DNA of 64,000 nucleotides from Paracoccaceae bacterium (GCA_022843025.1 JALHOL010000006.1:308084-372083), one strand, 5' to 3'. Shown: positions 17,052-28,568, counted from the first letter of the stretch. Numbers and translations are program-made. The notes: generated by a model from the letters alone, not told the origin.

Positions 17052-18095
17052 ATGAACGACCGCGCCGAGGGCGATCTGTCAGACATGGACCGTGACGATG
17101 CGGGCGCAGGCGAAGCCCCTGCGTTACAAGCCGTGCTGGACCGTGACCAATGGTTCGCGCGGATTGATGAGCTTTGCGCGGAAGAGGGATATTTCGAACC
17201 CCTGGGCAGCAAGCATTGGGCCTATTTCCACGATGACGGCCCGATTCTGCTGGTGTCTTTCGAATCGCTCGACCGCATCCTTGCGCGAAAGGGGCAGATG
17301 CCCTTTGGCCATGATGTGGCCATGGCAAATGGCTGGTCGCATCTGACGGTGATTTGCGATGGCGAGACGTGGTTCCGCGATCCTGCCGTCTGGGGCTATT
17401 TCGACCGGCTGGTGGATGAGGCCTTTTTCGAAGATTTCGACCGTGTCCTGTTCTACGGCGCGGGGGCGGCGGGCTATGCCGCCTGCGCCTATTGCGTCTG
17501 CGCGCCGGGGGCCACCGTTCTGGCTATCAGCCCGCGCGCCACGCTTGATCCGGCTGTTGCGGGCTGGGATCATCGCGCCGTCAAGCTGCGCCGGCTCGAT
17601 TTCTCCAGCCGCTATGGCTATGCCCCGGACATGACCGAAGGCGCGTCGCGCGTCTTTGTGATCTACGATCCGCAGATGCCGGAAAACGCCATGCATGCGG
17701 CCCTGTTCCGCGCGGATTGGGTCACGCCTCTGCCCGCGCGCCATTTCGGCGAGACGATCGAATCGGTCGTCGAACAGGCCGATCTGCTGCCGCAACTTCT
17801 GACCGCTGCCTGCGAGGCGCGGCTTGATCCGGTCAGCTTCGCCCGCCTCTGGCGTTTCCGCCGCCGCTTTGCCCCCTATCTGCGCGGCCTCTTGCGCAAG
17901 GCCGATCTGGCCCAGCGCCCGCTTCTGGCACTTATGATTTGCCGTTCGGTCGTGCAGCGCATGGGTGCGCCACGCTATCGCCGCCGGATGCACGAGCTTG
18001 AAGCCCGCCTTGGCCTGCCTTCCACCTCAACGTCGGGCGATGGCAACAGCGACATTGACACCCCCGGAAGCAGCACCGACGAAACCCGCAGCTGA
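17052..18095 (+). CDS. alpha/beta-hydrolase-like protein lacking the nucleophile
   Basis: A 347-residue protein. The segment DFDRVLFYGAGAAGYAACAY (about 128-147) has the layout of the alpha/beta-hydrolase nucleophile elbow, but the serine position is Gly138. It aligns by eye with the N-terminal domain of the GT61 fusion at 61.3-63.4 kb, where the same place reads FIGASMGGFAALAY with a serine. APGATVLAISPRATLDP and VFVIYDP also match (PGAAVLAFSPQSSLSR, TLVYDP). The N-terminal 30 residues are acidic and the C-terminal tail is Ser/Thr/Gly-rich, both likely disordered. Relatives have been labelled phosphoadenosine phosphosulfate reductase in databases, which the sequence does not support. Function unknown. 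Confidence 0.6.
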   Translation: MNDRAEGDLSDMDRDDAGAGEAPALQAVLDRDQWFARIDELCAEEGYFEPLGSKHWAYFHDDGPILLVSFESLDRILARKGQMPFGHDVAMANGWSHLTVICDGETWFRDPAVWGYFDRLVDEAFFEDFDRVLFYGAGAAGYAACAYCVCAPGATVLAISPRATLDPAVAGWDHRAVKLRRLDFSSRYGYAPDMTEGASRVFVIYDPQMPENAMHAALFRADWVTPLPARHFGETIESVVEQADLLPQLLTAACEARLDPVSFARLWRFRRRFAPYLRGLLRKADLAQRPLLALMICRSVVQRMGAPRYRRRMHELEARLGLPSTSTSGDGNSDIDTPGSSTDETRS

Positions 18096-18176
18096 GGCAG
18101 GGACAGGGCTCACATCCGGGCCGGTCTGCACCATTCTTTGCTGGAAAGCACGGGCCAGTTGCGCTAGGCGCAAGAC

Positions 18177-19217
18177 ATGACCCAGAGCCTTACCATCCGT
18201 CGTCCTGATGACTGGCACCTGCATCTGCGCGACGGCGCGATGCTGCAAGGCGTGCTGCCCGAAAGTGCGCGCCATTTCGCCCGCGCGATCATCATGCCCA
18301 ACCTTGTGCCGCCGGTTGTGACCGGCGATCAGGCCGCCGCTTACCGCGACCGCATCCTTGCCGCCCTACCCGACGGCATGGTGTTCGAGCCGCTGATGAC
18401 GCTCTACCTGACCGAAACAACCGACCCCGCCGATGTGGTCGCCGCCCATGCCTCTGGCTTGGTCAAGGCGGTCAAGCTGTACCCCGCCGGGGCAACCACC
18501 AACTCCCATGGGGGCGTGCGCGACCTGTCCAAGGTCACGGCCGTCTTGGAAAAGATGGCCGAAATCGGCCTGCCGCTCTGCGTGCATGGCGAGGTGACAA
18601 CGCCCGAAGTCGACATTTTCGACCGCGAAGCCGTCTTCATCGACACCGTCCTCGATCCCCTGCGCCGCCGCATCCCCGGCCTGCGCGTGGTGATGGAACA
18701 CATCACCACCGAGGAAGGCGTCGCCTATGCCCGGTCAGGCGGCGAAACGCTGGGGGCCACGATCACCACGCATCACCTGATCCTCAACCGCAACCACATC
18801 CTCGTGGGCGGGATCAAACCACATTACTACTGCCTGCCCGTGGCCAAGCGCGAAAAGCACCGCCTCGCCCTGCGGGCCGCCGCGACCAGCGGCGAAGGGC
18901 GGTTCTTCCTCGGCACCGACTCTGCCCCGCATGTCGACGCGCTCAAGGAACATGCCTGCGGCTGCGCCGGGTGCTTTACGGCAACCAACACGATGCAGCT
19001 TCTTGCCCATGTGTTCGAGGAAGAGGCGGCCCTTGACCGGCTGGAGGCGTTCAGCAGCCTGAACGGCCCCCGCTTCTATCGCCTGCCCCCGAACGAGGAT
19101 CGCATCACCCTGACCAAGGGCACCGTCGCTCAATGGCCCGCCAAGATCTTCACCGAGGCAGGCCCCGTTACCGTCTTCGACCCCGGCTTCCCCGTGCATT
19201 GGCATGTCGAAGCCTGA
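18177..19217 (+). CDS. pyrC: dihydroorotase (class II)
   Basis: PyrC closes carbamoyl aspartate to dihydroorotate in pyrimidine synthesis. The 346-residue protein is of the short, E. coli-like class II: metal ligands in DWHLHLRDG (12-20), the carboxylated lysine in [14 protein letters not shown], histidines in CVHGE and MEHITT, and the metal aspartate in LGTDSAPH. PyrE follows, separated by 129 bases that hold three strong hairpins, so the two genes may or may not be cotranscribed. Confidence 0.96.
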   Translation: MTQSLTIRRPDDWHLHLRDGAMLQGVLPESARHFARAIIMPNLVPPVVTGDQAAAYRDRILAALPDGMVFEPLMTLYLTETTDPADVVAAHASGLVKAVKLYPAGATTNSHGGVRDLSKVTAVLEKMAEIGLPLCVHGEVTTPEVDIFDREAVFIDTVLDPLRRRIPGLRVVMEHITTEEGVAYARSGGETLGATITTHHLILNRNHILVGGIKPHYYCLPVAKREKHRLALRAAATSGEGRFFLGTDSAPHVDALKEHACGCAGCFTATNTMQLLAHVFEEEAALDRLEAFSSLNGPRFYRLPPNEDRITLTKGTVAQWPAKIFTEAGPVTVFDPGFPVHWHVEA

Positions 19218-19221
19218 TCCA

Positions 19222-19326
19222 CGGAAAATTTTCGCCGAAAATTTTCCGCCCCCGCCCCACGCCGAAGAATTTTCGGCGAAAATTCTTCGCCCCGTCCCGA
19301 AAATCTTTCGCCGAAAGATTTTCGGG
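19222..19326. repeat. cluster of three TTCnnnGAA hairpins between pyrC and pyrE
   Basis: Three perfect hairpins stand in tandem: 19222-19248 (12-base arms, loop GCC), 19263-19289 (12-base arms, loop GGC) and 19296-19326 (14-base arms, loop GCC). All share TTC-nnn-GAA at the tip, but the outer arms differ, each with matching changes. They begin 4 bases after the pyrC stop and end 20 bases before the pyrE start. Confidence 0.9.
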
Positions 19327-19346
19327 CCTGCCGACAGGAGCCGCCC

Positions 19347-20027
19347 GTGATCCCCGCTGCCTTCCCCCCGAAAGACGAAATCGCCCGCCTCACCGCTCGT
19401 GCGCTGTTGGAGATCAAGGCAGTCCACTTCAACGCTGAAACGCCCTTCACGCTGGCCTCCGGCTTGCCCTCGCCCACCTATATCGATTGCCGCAAACTGA
19501 TCAGCTATCCGCGCATCCGCTCCACCCTGATGGATTTTCTGACGATCACCGTCATGCGCGACGCGGGGTTCGAGGCGTTTGACAACATCGCAGGCGGCGA
19601 AACCGCAGGCATCCCCTTTGCCGCGCTGGTGGCAGAGCGCATGGCGCTGCCCATGACCTATGTTCGCAAGAAGCCCAAAGGTTACGGCCGCAACGCCCGC
19701 ATCGAAGGTGCGATGACAGAGGGCCAGCGCGTGCTGCTGGTCGAAGACCTTACCACCGATGGCGGATCGAAACTGTCCTTCGTCGATGCCATCCGCGACA
19801 CCGGGGCCACCTGCGCCCATACGGCGGTCATCTTCTACTATGGCATCTTCCCGGAAACGACCCAGCGCCTCGCCGATCATGGCATTGCGCTGCACCATCT
19901 GTGCACCTGGTGGGACGTGCTGGCCGAGGCCCGCGCCAGCGGCGCCTTTGATGCGGCCACGCTGGCCGAGGTCGAGGTTTTTCTCAACGACCCCCGCGCC
20001 TGGCAAGCGGCCCGACAGCAGGGATAA
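19347..20027 (+). CDS. pyrE: orotate phosphoribosyltransferase
   Basis: PyrE joins orotate and PRPP to give OMP. The 226-residue protein has [20 protein letters not shown] (substrate entry), [12 protein letters not shown] with the catalytic lysines, and the PRPP loop [14 protein letters not shown]. It follows pyrC, its pathway partner, on the same strand. The ribosome site is GACAGGAGCC just before the ATG. Confidence 0.96.
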   Translation: MIPAAFPPKDEIARLTARALLEIKAVHFNAETPFTLASGLPSPTYIDCRKLISYPRIRSTLMDFLTITVMRDAGFEAFDNIAGGETAGIPFAALVAERMALPMTYVRKKPKGYGRNARIEGAMTEGQRVLLVEDLTTDGGSKLSFVDAIRDTGATCAHTAVIFYYGIFPETTQRLADHGIALHHLCTWWDVLAEARASGAFDAATLAEVEVFLNDPRAWQAARQQG

Positions 20028-20174
20028 GTCGCAGATTCCTGTGGACAGCTTCTGTGGATGCTTTGTGCAGGACTCAGCCGATCCGGGCTTTGCCCCATGC
20101 AAAACTTGGGTCCACCCGGACAAGCGCCGCAGGATATGGTAGGTTGATCCCCCGGGGGCCGAGTCGCCCTTGGG

Positions 20175-20183
20175 TTATCCACA
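20175..20183 (+). promoter_or_regulatory. DnaA-box-like site upstream of dnaB
   Basis: TTATCCACA is an exact match to the classic DnaA 9-mer, 98 bases before the dnaB start. A weaker inverted match (TGTGGATGC) lies near 20053. The match alone could be chance, but its place ahead of the replicative helicase gene makes DnaA control conceivable. Confidence 0.4.
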
Positions 20184-20280
20184 ATGTTATGCCCGCCTGT
20201 TCCTGCGGGCCAAACCGGGGCAATGACGACCCCGAAAGAACACGTGCCAGAACCGATGGCAGACCCGATCCGAGGCAGAC

Positions 20281-21780
20281 ATGAACGAAATCGCAACGCT
20301 CCGTCCCTCTCTCCCCACGGCACCGCAAGCCGAGCCGGAATCCCTTCCCCAGAATGTCGAGGCTGAACAGCAGCTTCTCGGCGCGATCCTGACCAATAAC
20401 GATGTCTATGACCGCATCGCCGCGCTGGTGAAGGCGGATCATTTCTTCGATCCCGTCCATCAGCGCATCTTTGAGAAGGCCGCCGCCCGCATCCAGAAGA
20501 ATGCTCTCGCCTCTCCTGTCACGCTCAAGCCGTTTTTCGAAGATGACGAAGGGCTCAAGGAACTCGGTGGCCCTGCTTATCTTGTCCGCCTTGCCGGTGC
20601 CGCCATCTCGTCTTTCGCCGCCCGCGACTATGCCCAGATGATCTATGATCTGGCCGTCCGGCGCGAGTTGATCGCGCTGGGACGCGACATCGCCGCCCGT
20701 GCGGCCAAGGTCGAGGTCACCTCGGAACCCCGCGAACAGATCACCGAGGCCGAGCAAAGCCTTTACAAGCTGGGCGAACAGGGCGTATCGCAGCGCGGCT
20801 TCGTCTCCTTCCTGCGCGCCACGACCGAGGCAGTCAATTCCGCCAACGCCGCCTATCAGCGCGGCGGCGGCCTTGCGGGGATTTCCACCGGTCTTGTCGA
20901 TCTGGACCGCAAACTCGGCGGCCTGCACCCATCCGACCTTCTGATCCTCGCCGGTCGCCCCTCGATGGGGAAAACCTCGCTTGCCACCAACATCGCCTTC
21001 AATATCGCCAAGGCCTATCGCCGCGGCCGCACCCATGACGGCAACGAAGGCGCGGTCGAAGGCGGCGTGGTGGGCTTCTTTTCGCTGGAAATGAGCAGCG
21101 AACAGCTTGCCGCCCGTATCCTGTCCGAGGCATCCGAAGTGCCCTCCGAACAGATCCGCCGCGGCGACATGACCGAGGTCGAATTCCGCCGCTTTGTCGA
21201 AGCCGCGAAATCGCTGGAATCCTGCCCGCTCTATATCGACGACACCCCCGCCCTTCCCATCAGCCAGGTCGCCGCCCGCGCGCGCCGTCTGAAACGCACG
21301 CATGGGCTCGATGTGCTGATGGTCGACTATCTGCAACTCCTGAAAGGCACAGGCCGCGGCGAATCCAACCGCGTGCAGGAAGTGTCGGAAATCACCCAAG
21401 GGCTAAAGGCCATCGCCAAGGAGTTGAACATCCCCGTCGTAGCGCTGTCACAGCTGTCACGGACCGTGGAATCGCGCGATGACAAACGCCCGCAGCTTTC
21501 CGACCTGCGCGAATCCGGATCGATCGAACAGGATGCCGACGTCGTCATGTTCGTCTACCGCGACGAATACTATCACGAACGCCTGAAACCGCAGGAAGAC
21601 GATCCGCGCTTCACCGAATGGCTCGACAAGATGAACCGCGTCCATGGCAAGGCCGAAGTCATCATCGGCAAACAGCGCCACGGCCCCATCGGCACGGTGG
21701 AGTTGAGCTTTGAGGGCCGCTTTACCCGCTTCGGCAACCTCGCCCAGCCCTGGCAGGGCGACGGGCAGGCGCAATACTGA
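20281..21780 (+). CDS. dnaB: replicative DNA helicase
   Basis: DnaB is the hexameric ring helicase of the replication fork. The 499-residue protein has the N-terminal dimerising domain (QNVEAEQQLLGAILTNNDVYDRI), a linker, and the RecA-like domain with Walker A GRPSMGKT (225-232), FFSLEMSSEQLAARI, Walker B VLMVDYLQLL and the LSQLSRTVESRDDKRPQLSDL-type motif 4 region. A short insert between Walker A and the next strand (RRGRTHDGNEGAVEGG) is typical of alphaproteobacterial DnaB. It starts 253 bases after pyrE; the gap contains a DnaA-box-like site. Confidence 0.97.
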   Translation: MNEIATLRPSLPTAPQAEPESLPQNVEAEQQLLGAILTNNDVYDRIAALVKADHFFDPVHQRIFEKAAARIQKNALASPVTLKPFFEDDEGLKELGGPAYLVRLAGAAISSFAARDYAQMIYDLAVRRELIALGRDIAARAAKVEVTSEPREQITEAEQSLYKLGEQGVSQRGFVSFLRATTEAVNSANAAYQRGGGLAGISTGLVDLDRKLGGLHPSDLLILAGRPSMGKTSLATNIAFNIAKAYRRGRTHDGNEGAVEGGVVGFFSLEMSSEQLAARILSEASEVPSEQIRRGDMTEVEFRRFVEAAKSLESCPLYIDDTPALPISQVAARARRLKRTHGLDVLMVDYLQLLKGTGRGESNRVQEVSEITQGLKAIAKELNIPVVALSQLSRTVESRDDKRPQLSDLRESGSIEQDADVVMFVYRDEYYHERLKPQEDDPRFTEWLDKMNRVHGKAEVIIGKQRHGPIGTVELSFEGRFTRFGNLAQPWQGDGQAQY

Positions 21781-22581
<801 letters not shown>

Positions 22582-22603
22582 TCCGGTCCTCAGGCCGCCC
22601 CCA

Positions 22604-22675
22604 TTCTTCTCTGCACAACTATCCTCGGGGGACGTCCCGTCAGGGACGGGGGGCAGACAGCCCCCCGGGGCCCCG
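22604..22675. repeat. G-rich/ATATCC dispersed repeat, copy 2
   Basis: TTCTTCTCTG, a diverged CTATCCTCGGGGG, then two hairpins: CGTCCC-GTCA-GGGACG and GGGGGGC-AGACA-GCCCCCC. It fills the gap between the SDR and alr; the remaining bases up to 22822 show nothing else. Confidence 0.7.
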
Positions 22676-22822
22676 GTCCGTGCGCAGGCACGGAACGGGG
22701 AGAAAAGCCTTGCGCGGGCAGTCCTGCCCGCGCGCCATCGGATCACCCTCGCCACCCCGTGATGCCCTCGCCGCCAGAATTCCCTTGACCCCGGCCCCGC
22801 CCCTGCCGAAAACCCCCGGACC

Positions 22823-23884
22823 ATGGCAACCGCATCCCTTTCCATCGACCTCGACGCCATCGCCGCCAACTGGCAGGCGCTGGATCGCCATTCCGCCCCC
22901 GGCGTGCAGACCGCCGCCGTCGTCAAGGCCGATGCCTATGGCACCGGCATCGCCCGCACCGGCCCGGCCCTCGCCCGCGCCGGCGCGCGGCGGTTCTTCG
23001 TTGCCGTGACCGAAGAAGGCGCGGCCCTGCGGCAGGTGCTTGGCCCCGGTCCCCAAATCGCAATCCTTGGCGGCCATATGCCGGGTGATACCGAGATGAT
23101 CCATGATCTCGACCTCACCCCGATGCTCAATTCGCTCCAGCAGGTCACCCGCCATCTGGAGGCGTTGCCCCGCCATCCTTTCGGGATTCAGCTCGATACC
23201 GGAATGAACCGCCTCGGCATGGAACTGGCGGAATGGCAGGCTGTGGCCCCCATCGTGCTGGCAGCGCGGCCAGAACTGCTGATGTCCCACCTCGCCTGCG
23301 CGGATGAGCCGGACCATCCGATGAACCCCATGCAACTGGCCAATTTCCATGCCATGACCGATGGGCTGGGCGTCCCCCGCTCATTCGCTGCCACGGGTGG
23401 CATCCTCCTCGGCCCGGACTATCACTTCGACCTCACCCGTCCGGGCATCGGCCTTTACGGCGGCCAGCCCTTCGCGCAGGCCCATCCGACCATCACCCTG
23501 TCGCTGCCCGTCATCCAGACGCGTGAGGTGGCACCGGGCGAAACCGTGGGCTATGCCTGTGGCTGGACGGCCAGCAAACCTACGCTCGTGGCCACTCTGG
23601 CGGCAGGCTATGCTGATGGCCTGCCCCGCGCCCTGTCGGGCAAAGCCACCCTTTGGGATGGCGACACGCCCGTGCCCCTGCTGGGCCGCGTGTCCATGGA
23701 CCTGATCACCGCCGACATCACCCACCTGCCGCAGGTTCCGCGCAGCTTGGATATCATCGGTCCCCATCAGGGCGTTGACGATCTGGCCGCTGTCGCAGGC
23801 ACCATCGGGTACGAAATCCTCACCTCGCTCGGCCCGCGTTACTCCCGCCGCTACATTGACCGCCGCACAGGGGGGCAGGCATGA
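22823..23884 (+). CDS. alr: alanine racemase
   Basis: Alr is a PLP enzyme that makes D-alanine for peptidoglycan. The 353-residue protein has the PLP lysine K35 in [21 protein letters not shown], the substrate/PLP segment RPGIGLYGG, the second-subunit tyrosine region [21 protein letters not shown] and [11 protein letters not shown]. The start at 22823 gives the usual N-terminus. Its stop overlaps the mlaE start (ATGA), so cell-wall precursor supply is translationally linked to an envelope lipid transporter. Confidence 0.95.
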   Translation: MATASLSIDLDAIAANWQALDRHSAPGVQTAAVVKADAYGTGIARTGPALARAGARRFFVAVTEEGAALRQVLGPGPQIAILGGHMPGDTEMIHDLDLTPMLNSLQQVTRHLEALPRHPFGIQLDTGMNRLGMELAEWQAVAPIVLAARPELLMSHLACADEPDHPMNPMQLANFHAMTDGLGVPRSFAATGGILLGPDYHFDLTRPGIGLYGGQPFAQAHPTITLSLPVIQTREVAPGETVGYACGWTASKPTLVATLAAGYADGLPRALSGKATLWDGDTPVPLLGRVSMDLITADITHLPQVPRSLDIIGPHQGVDDLAAVAGTIGYEILTSLGPRYSRRYIDRRTGGQA

Positions 23885-24666
23885 CGGCGCTTACCGCGCC
23901 ACTCGCCGCCATCGGGCGGCCCGTGCTGGCGGCCTTGGCTGCCATCGGCCGTGTCGCGCTGTTTGCCGTACAGGTGATCAGCCACCTCTTCCGCCCCCCC
24001 TTCTACCCGCGTGAGTTTCTCCATGCGCTGATGCATATCGGCTGGTTCTCGCTCCCCGTCGTGGGCCTCACGGCCGTCTTCACCGGCGGCGCGCTGGCGC
24101 TGCAAATCTATTCCGGCGGCGCAAGGTTCAACGCCGAGGCGGTGGTCCCCTCCATCGTCGCCATCGGCATGGTGCGCGAACTCGGCCCCGTCTTGGGCGG
24201 CCTGATGGTCGCCGCCCGCGTGGCATCCTCCATCGCGGCCGAGATCGGCACGATGAAGGTCACCGAACAGATCGACGCGCTGGTGACGCTGTCAACCAAC
24301 CCGATCAAATACCTCGCCGTGCCGCGCGTGCTGGCCGCCACGCTGGCGGTGCCGGTGCTGGTGGGCGTGGGCGATGCCATCGGCATTGCGGGCGGCTGGC
24401 TGGTGGGGGTGAATCGGCTGGGCTTCAACTCCACCGTCTATCTGCAAAATACCTATGACTTCCTTGAAAGCTGGGATGTCGTCTCGGGCCTGTGGAAGGG
24501 CGCGGCCTTCGGCTTTATCGTGGCGCTGATGGGCTGCTATCACGGCATGAACTCCGGTCGCGGTGCACAGGGCGTGGGCGCGGCCACCAAGGCCGCCGTT
24601 GTGGGCGCCTCGGTCCTGATCCTCGCCACCAATTACATCCTTACCGAACTGTTTTTCTCCGCATGA
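23881..24666 (+). CDS. mlaE: MlaE-type ABC lipid transporter permease
   Basis: A 261-residue inner-membrane permease of the MlaE family, with about five helices. The family core is clear: [39 protein letters not shown] text and [23 protein letters not shown], interrupted here for length. MlaE with MlaF moves phospholipids between the membranes. No MlaD (MCE) or MlaB/MlaC gene is next to it; instead the ATPase and a small membrane protein follow with overlapping codons. Confidence 0.93.
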   Translation: MTALTAPLAAIGRPVLAALAAIGRVALFAVQVISHLFRPPFYPREFLHALMHIGWFSLPVVGLTAVFTGGALALQIYSGGARFNAEAVVPSIVAIGMVRELGPVLGGLMVAARVASSIAAEIGTMKVTEQIDALVTLSTNPIKYLAVPRVLAATLAVPVLVGVGDAIGIAGGWLVGVNRLGFNSTVYLQNTYDFLESWDVVSGLWKGAAFGFIVALMGCYHGMNSGRGAQGVGAATKAAVVGASVLILATNYILTELFFSA

Positions 24667-25409
24667 TCACGCTCACCGACGTCACCAAGACCTTCGGCAA
24701 GAACCGCGTGCTGCGCGGGGTGAACCTGACCATCCCCTCGGGGCAAAGCATGGTCATCATCGGGGGATCGGGCACCGGCAAATCGGTGCTGCTGAAATGC
24801 ATCCTTGGCCTTGTCCGCCATGATGGCGGCTCCATCACTCTGGACGGGCAGGATGTCACCAAAGGCGACCGCGATGCCTTTCTCGCCCGCTTCGGGATGC
24901 TGTTCCAAGGCGGCGCATTGTTCGACAGCCTGCGCGTCTGGGAAAACGTGGCCTTCCGCCTGATGCGCGGCACCACCAAGCACGCCAAGGCCGAGGCGCG
25001 CGAAATCGCCATCGAAAAACTTCGCCGCGTGGGCCTGAAACCCGAAGTGGCTGACCTCTTCCCCGCCGAATTGTCGGGTGGGATGCAAAAGCGCGTGGGC
25101 CTTGCCCGCGCCATCGCCGCAAGCCCTGAGATTATCTTCTTCGATGAACCCACCACCGGGCTTGACCCGATCATGGCCGGCGTCATCAATGACCTGATCC
25201 GCGAAATCGTCACGGAAATGGGGGCCACCGCCATGACCATCACGCATGACATGTCTTCGGTCCGCGCCATCGCCGACCGCGTGGCCATGCTGCATGACGG
25301 CGTGATTCAGTGGACAGGCCCCATTGCCGACCTTGACGCCACCGCCGATCCCTATGTCCAGCAATTCATCCACGGGCGGGCCACCGGCCCCATCGCCGCG
25401 GTGCGCTGA
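24663..25409 (+). CDS. mlaF: MlaF-type ABC transporter ATPase
   Basis: A 248-residue ATPase with Walker A GGSGTGKS, the MlaF-type Q-loop segment MLFQGGALFDSL, signature LSGGMQKRV, Walker B IIFFDEPTTGLDP and the switch histidine in THDMSSV. It powers the MlaE permease encoded just before it. The ATG at 24663 overlaps the mlaE stop (ATGA) and is preferred to the earlier in-frame start, which lies within mlaE. The stop shares its last base with the next ATG (TGATG). Confidence 0.95.
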   Translation: MITLTDVTKTFGKNRVLRGVNLTIPSGQSMVIIGGSGTGKSVLLKCILGLVRHDGGSITLDGQDVTKGDRDAFLARFGMLFQGGALFDSLRVWENVAFRLMRGTTKHAKAEAREIAIEKLRRVGLKPEVADLFPAELSGGMQKRVGLARAIAASPEIIFFDEPTTGLDPIMAGVINDLIREIVTEMGATAMTITHDMSSVRAIADRVAMLHDGVIQWTGPIADLDATADPYVQQFIHGRATGPIAAVR

Positions 25410-25783
25410 TGCAGGCCTGGGCGGAACAGGCGCTCGCCCTACTGTCTGGCTCCGGCCTGATCCGCGGCCTCGTTGCCGCGATCCCCGTGACCATCGCCGT
25501 CGCCGCGCTGGCAGGCTGGCGGCAACGGGTGGAGGGCGCGGGTCTGCTGGCGCTGTTCGCTTGCGGCTTCTGCCTCTGGCTGATCCTGCCCTGGCAGTCG
25601 GCCTATCTGGAACTGCGTCAGTCCAGCCTCGTCTTTTCAATACTTTGCTGGTTCTGGCTGGTTTGGGCCTGGGCACGGCATGTGCTGGGCGAATGGCCCG
25701 CGCCGATCTGGGGCCACTGGATCGTGGGCACCTTTCTGTGGGTTCTTCCCGTCGCCGCGGTGGTCGTCCTGCTGCTGGGCTGA
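25409..25783 (+). CDS. small membrane protein coupled to mlaEF
   Basis: A 124-residue hydrophobic protein with about four predicted helices (around 19-36, 44-61, 72-90 and 104-124) and many tryptophans near the ends of the helices. I do not recognise the family. Its start codon shares a base with the mlaF stop (TGATG), so it is surely translated with the transporter and may be an accessory subunit. It is not an MlaD protein: there is no MCE domain. Confidence 0.7.
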   Translation: MQAWAEQALALLSGSGLIRGLVAAIPVTIAVAALAGWRQRVEGAGLLALFACGFCLWLILPWQSAYLELRQSSLVFSILCWFWLVWAWARHVLGEWPAPIWGHWIVGTFLWVLPVAAVVVLLLG

Positions 25784-25921
25784 TTGTTGCGATTTGGGAA
25801 ACAATCAGTCCCCGACCCACGGTCTGTTTCTTTCCAAAACCAGCGATCACAAAAACATTTGCCGAATCTCCCGTCCCTGCGCTTGCCTGTCGGACGTGTA
25901 AAGAGTGTGTGAGTGCTGCTT

Positions 25922-26689
25922 ATGTCCCCCGTCCTGTCCGGCAACCTGCGTGTTGCCCTGCGCGCGCTGCAATCCGTGGCCCATGGCCTTGTGATCCTGC
26001 TCACCCTTTGCCTGATCGCAGCCAGCAGCCTTGCCGCGCTTGGCGTCCTGCCATGGCCCCGCCTTTCACTTGGTTTTGGCGCGTCCGAACTGCCCAACGC
26101 CGGCATGTGGGCACAACTTGGCCTGACCGCATTCTCGGCCCTGCTCTGCCTGTTTTTGCCGGCCAACACCCGCATGGCCCGTCTGGAACGCAGCCACCGC
26201 ACCTTTGCCATGGGGCTGGAGGATGTGGCCCACGCCTATCGCATCGCGCATGCCGCCGACCGCGCCGGGGTCTTTGCCCTATCGGCCGAATTTGAAAACA
26301 TGCGCGCGCGCCTCAACCACCTGCGACAGCACCCCGATCTGGCCCATCTGGAACCCGAACTTCTGCAACTCGCCGCCGCGATGAGCTTTCAGACACGCGA
26401 TCTCGCCCGCACCTATTCCGATGCCCGCGTCTCGCGCGCCCGCGATTTCCTGCGCCAGCGTCAGGAAGAGGTGCAGGCCCTCACCGACCGCATCACCCTC
26501 GCGCGGCAAACCACCGATGAACTGCGCCGCTGGCTGACGGATATCGAAGCCGAGGAACGGCTTGCCGAACAGCAGATCAAACGGCTTGAGGCCGACCTGC
26601 GCGAAATCCTTCCCCAACTTGGCTATGCGCTTGAGGTTGATGATCCGCGCGACGCCACTGTCGTTCAATTGCCCAAACCGGCAAAGTGA
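25922..26689 (+). CDS. membrane-anchored coiled-coil protein (often mislabelled DNA repair protein)
   Basis: A 255-residue protein with two hydrophobic segments (about 19-45 and 61-80), then a long charged helical part (residues 85-230) rich in Leu, Glu and Arg with heptad-like spacing (RARDFLRQRQEEVQALTDRI, EAEERLAEQQIKRLEADL). Similar Rhodobacterales proteins carry the name DNA repair protein, but no nuclease, helicase or ATP-binding motif is visible. ATG 25922 is chosen over GTG 25913. It follows the mlaEF genes by 138 bases; a structural envelope role is as likely as any. Confidence 0.7.
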   Translation: MSPVLSGNLRVALRALQSVAHGLVILLTLCLIAASSLAALGVLPWPRLSLGFGASELPNAGMWAQLGLTAFSALLCLFLPANTRMARLERSHRTFAMGLEDVAHAYRIAHAADRAGVFALSAEFENMRARLNHLRQHPDLAHLEPELLQLAAAMSFQTRDLARTYSDARVSRARDFLRQRQEEVQALTDRITLARQTTDELRRWLTDIEAEERLAEQQIKRLEADLREILPQLGYALEVDDPRDATVVQLPKPAK

Positions 26690-26725
26690 CTTGCGCGCAA
26701 CCGGGCCTTCCCGCCCAATGGGGCC

Positions 26726-27178
26726 ATGCGCATCGCCGTCATCCTGAACCTGTCGCTCCTGATCCTGTTCCCGGTCGCATGGTTCGCGCCGCTTTTGCGC
26801 GCGGGCCTTCTGCCGCTCTTCGGCCTGTCGGAAATCTCGGTCATCACCGGCCTTCAGGCGCTTTGGGAGACAGACCCTGCCCTTGCGGCTCTGGTCGCGC
26901 TCCTCGCCCTTGTGGCGCCCTATGCAAAGGTGATCGGCCTTGCGCTGATCGACGTTCACCTTCTCTCCCCCCGCGCCTTGCCCGCCCTGCGCCTGCTGGG
27001 CCGCTTTGCCATGGCGGATATCTTTCTGATCGCGCTCTACATCGTGCTGGCCAAGGGCACCGGGTTCGGCACCATCGAAACCGCTTGGGGCCTGTGGCTG
27101 TTCACCTTCTGTGTGGCGCTGTCGCTGATCCTCACCCACCGCGGCCGCCCCAGTCACCACCCCCGTCGCGACCCTTGA
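26726..27178 (+). CDS. paraquat-inducible protein A (PqiA) family, half-length
   Basis: A 150-residue membrane protein with about four helices and the PqiA signature PYAKVIGLALIDV followed by LLGRFAMADIFLIALYIV. Classic PqiA is about twice this length with two such units; this is one unit and lacks the zinc-ribbon cysteines. PqiA proteins pair with MCE proteins (PqiB) for lipid transport, so the gene fits with mlaEF 1.3 kb upstream, although no MCE gene is present. radA starts 31 bases later. Confidence 0.82.
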   Translation: MRIAVILNLSLLILFPVAWFAPLLRAGLLPLFGLSEISVITGLQALWETDPALAALVALLALVAPYAKVIGLALIDVHLLSPRALPALRLLGRFAMADIFLIALYIVLAKGTGFGTIETAWGLWLFTFCVALSLILTHRGRPSHHPRRDP

Positions 27179-27209
27179 ACCCCCGGCCCCCAACCGCTAC
27201 CCAAGAGGC

Positions 27210-28568
<1,359 letters not shown>

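Noticed and set aside
18735..21399. Two long minus-strand frames over pyrC-pyrE-dnaB
   Set aside because: Both are antisense to three unambiguous housekeeping genes and have no family features.
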